NCBI GenBank assembly: GCA_036644375.1
Contig: JAVXQD010000004.1
Span: forward strand, 21,272-85,271
Length of the DNA stretch: 64,000 nt
Source of the DNA: CALWZE01 sp036644375
GTDB lineage: Bacteria; Bacillota; Clostridia; Oscillospirales; Ruminococcaceae
Direction of reading: 5' to 3'
The notes beneath the pieces are model-generated. The model ran no database searches and was not told the origin of the DNA. It saw only the letters and a list, made by a program, of their open reading frames with translations. This document shows positions 63,102 to 64,000 of this stretch, one piece after another (the stretch's first letter is position 1; every line of letters starts with the position of its first letter). Both the position numbers and the translations under genes were made by a program.

Positions 63102-63608
63102 ATGGGCAGCGAAAAGGGAATTGAAATAGATCAGTGCTTGGATAAGCTTGATGATTTGCTTGAGGAAGCGTGGAATCTGCCGCTTATGGGCGGACGCCGA
63201 ATGGTTGACATCCAGAGAGTACGTGACATAATCGACGATATCAGAATGCATATTCCGCAGGAGATGAAGGATGCAAGGCGAATCGTCAACGACCGTGAGG
63301 ACATAATCAAGCTCGCAAAGCGTGAGGCGGACGAGATGATTAAACGCGCGGAAAATCGGGCAAGACAGCTTGTTACGGATGATGAAATAGTGAAAGCAGC
63401 TCAGGGTAAGGCGACAAAGATTCTGACGGAAGCAACAGCTAAAACCAGAGAGATGGAGCGCGCCGCACTTGATTTTTCCGAGAATTCTCTTAAAAAGAGC
63501 GAGGACGCTCTCATGCTTGCCTATAATGAAATCAAGAATACCAGACAGGCGTTCAGAAACAAGGCAAAACGTCCCATAAACTCAAAACCTATTAATTCCA
63601 AAGATTAA
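63102..63608 (+). CDS. coiled-coil protein downstream of coaD
   Basis: A 168-residue highly charged helical protein, with a long coiled coil from about 40 to 150 rich in K, E, R and A. In Clostridia this gene follows coaD and is often labelled ATPase because of a chance resemblance to ATP synthase b subunits; no nucleotide-binding motif is visible. DivIVA-like or scaffold roles are possible. It begins one base after coaD with GGAGG upstream, and a terminator follows. Confidence 0.85.
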   Translation: MGSEKGIEIDQCLDKLDDLLEEAWNLPLMGGRRMVDIQRVRDIIDDIRMHIPQEMKDARRIVNDREDIIKLAKREADEMIKRAENRARQLVTDDEIVKAAQGKATKILTEATAKTREMERAALDFSENSLKKSEDALMLAYNEIKNTRQAFRNKAKRPINSKPINSKD

Positions 63609-63627
63609 GCAATTAATAAAATTTAAG

Positions 63628-63663
63628 AAAAGGCAAACACGATTTATGATGTGTTTGCCTTTT
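63628..63663 (+). terminator. intrinsic terminator after the coiled-coil gene
   Basis: AAAAGGCAAACAC pairs with GTGTTTGCCTTTT (13 bp perfect) around a ten-base loop, followed by T residues. Confidence 0.93.
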
Positions 63664-63739
63664 TCGCATGTAAATGTACAAAAGAACAAATGTTCAACAA
63701 AAAACAGCAACAATTTTTATGAAATATCACGAAAATCTA

Positions 63740-63810
63740 TTGTAAATCTTAATTCCTAATGATATAGTGGTGACATAAACCATTTTGTGGCACTAAGTGG
63801 TAATTAGTGG
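63740..63810 (+). promoter_or_regulatory. mraZ promoter with phased GTGG repeats (MraZ box)
   Basis: TTGTAA (63740-63745) and TATAGT (63763-63768) are spaced 17 bases. GTGG occurs at 63767, 63787, 63797 and 63807, exactly in 10-base phase, the layout of known MraZ binding repeats. Confidence 0.78.
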
Positions 63811-63837
63811 CGAATTTGTTGCGGGAGGTGTTCGATA

Positions 63838-64000
63838 ATGCTCATCGGTTCATTCAATCACAGTATAGATGAAAAAGGTCGAATGATTTTTCCCGTAAAA
63901 TTTCGTGATGAGATGGGCGAAAGTATGCTTGTGACCCGCTGGAGGGACGGCTGCCTTGCCGTATTTACGCAGGATGAGTTCATGAAAATGTACACGAAAA
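63838..64000 (+). CDS. mraZ: transcriptional regulator MraZ (5' part)
   Basis: The first 54 codons of mraZ, cut by the window end. The start MLIGSFNHSIDEKGRMIFPV followed by KFRDEMG matches the first AbrB-like repeat of MraZ. It controls the division and cell-wall (dcw) cluster, which should continue beyond the window with mraW/rsmH. GGGAGGTG lies ahead of the ATG. Phased repeats directly upstream indicate self-repression. Confidence 0.95.
   Translation, partial: MLIGSFNHSIDEKGRMIFPVKFRDEMGESMLVTRWRDGCLAVFTQDEFMKMYTK

Overview
The window looks like a chromosomal segment of an anaerobic Gram-positive bacterium of the class Clostridia (Oscillospirales-like), probably uncultured. The evidence is the gene orders ylxM-ffh-rpsP-khpA-rimM-trmD, rsmD-coaD and mraZ, an HPr with both His15 and Ser46, pyrophosphate-dependent energy enzymes (PPi-type phosphofructokinase, membrane H+-pyrophosphatase), many AGGAGG-type ribosome binding sites, and GTG/TTG starts. 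No rRNA, tRNA, CRISPR array, prophage or intact insertion sequence was seen. The species assignment is an inference; no 16S gene is present.

Layout. 1-7.9 kb: alaS, a HIT protein, a phosphoribosyltransferase, comEC, holA, a Toprim (RNase M5-like) protein and a GtrA protein, all on +. 8-10.3 kb: fructose-bisphosphate aldolase (-) and PPi-phosphofructokinase (+). 10.5-11.9 kb: an acetyltransferase and a PAP2 phosphatase (-). 12.1-22.5 kb: a single-direction run of an Fe-S cysteine desulfidase, a five-gene branched-chain-type ABC importer (livKHMGF), dihydroxyacetone kinase dhaK-dhaL, a DhaR-like regulator without the sigma-54 contact loop, and an ATC-hydrolase-family protein. 22.6-28.7 kb: a sensory locus of an SGNH hydrolase, a YesN-type response regulator, a cupin-PocR-LytS-type histidine kinase and a divergent serine hydroxymethyltransferase (all -), facing a frameshifted Na+:alanine symporter gene (+). 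28.9-35.8 kb: a small HTH protein, a REC-GGDEF-EAL-PAS-REC-GGDEF protein, a PAS fragment and a PAS-rich hybrid kinase, which look like a c-di-GMP signalling locus. 36.2-39.6 kb: pyruvate kinase and a KdpD/KdpE-like pair without kdpFABC. 39.9-46.4 kb: a DUF4300 lipoprotein, a phosphate-uptake pair (DUF47 + PiT), a K+-independent H+-pyrophosphatase and an orphan decarboxylase beta subunit with a 48-residue gamma-like partner. 46.4-49.7 kb: DHHW + MBOAT O-acetylation pair and a DedA protein. 50-55.6 kb: a lone hypB, an SDR enzyme, a zinc-ribbon DUF6320/acyltransferase/hydrolase trio and a DUF1508 protein. 55.8-64 kb: housekeeping genes from ylxM-ffh to mraZ.

How the parts fit. Aldolase, PPi-phosphofructokinase, pyruvate kinase, HPr and pyrophosphatase describe a PPi-economising glycolysis coupled to an ion-pumping membrane. 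Two loci deserve attention as possible undescribed systems. The first is the cupin/PocR two-component system linked to an atypical SHMT and an amino-acid symporter, with a palindromic operator on the glyA promoter and a hairpin that would mask the kinase ribosome binding site. The second is the run that joins cysteine desulfidation, a LIV-type importer, DhaKL and an ATC-hydrolase relative. A tandem 11-bp repeat between pit and hppA and helically phased GTGG repeats at mraZ are clear regulatory signals.

All calls come from reading the sequence and remembered family motifs. No database search was run.
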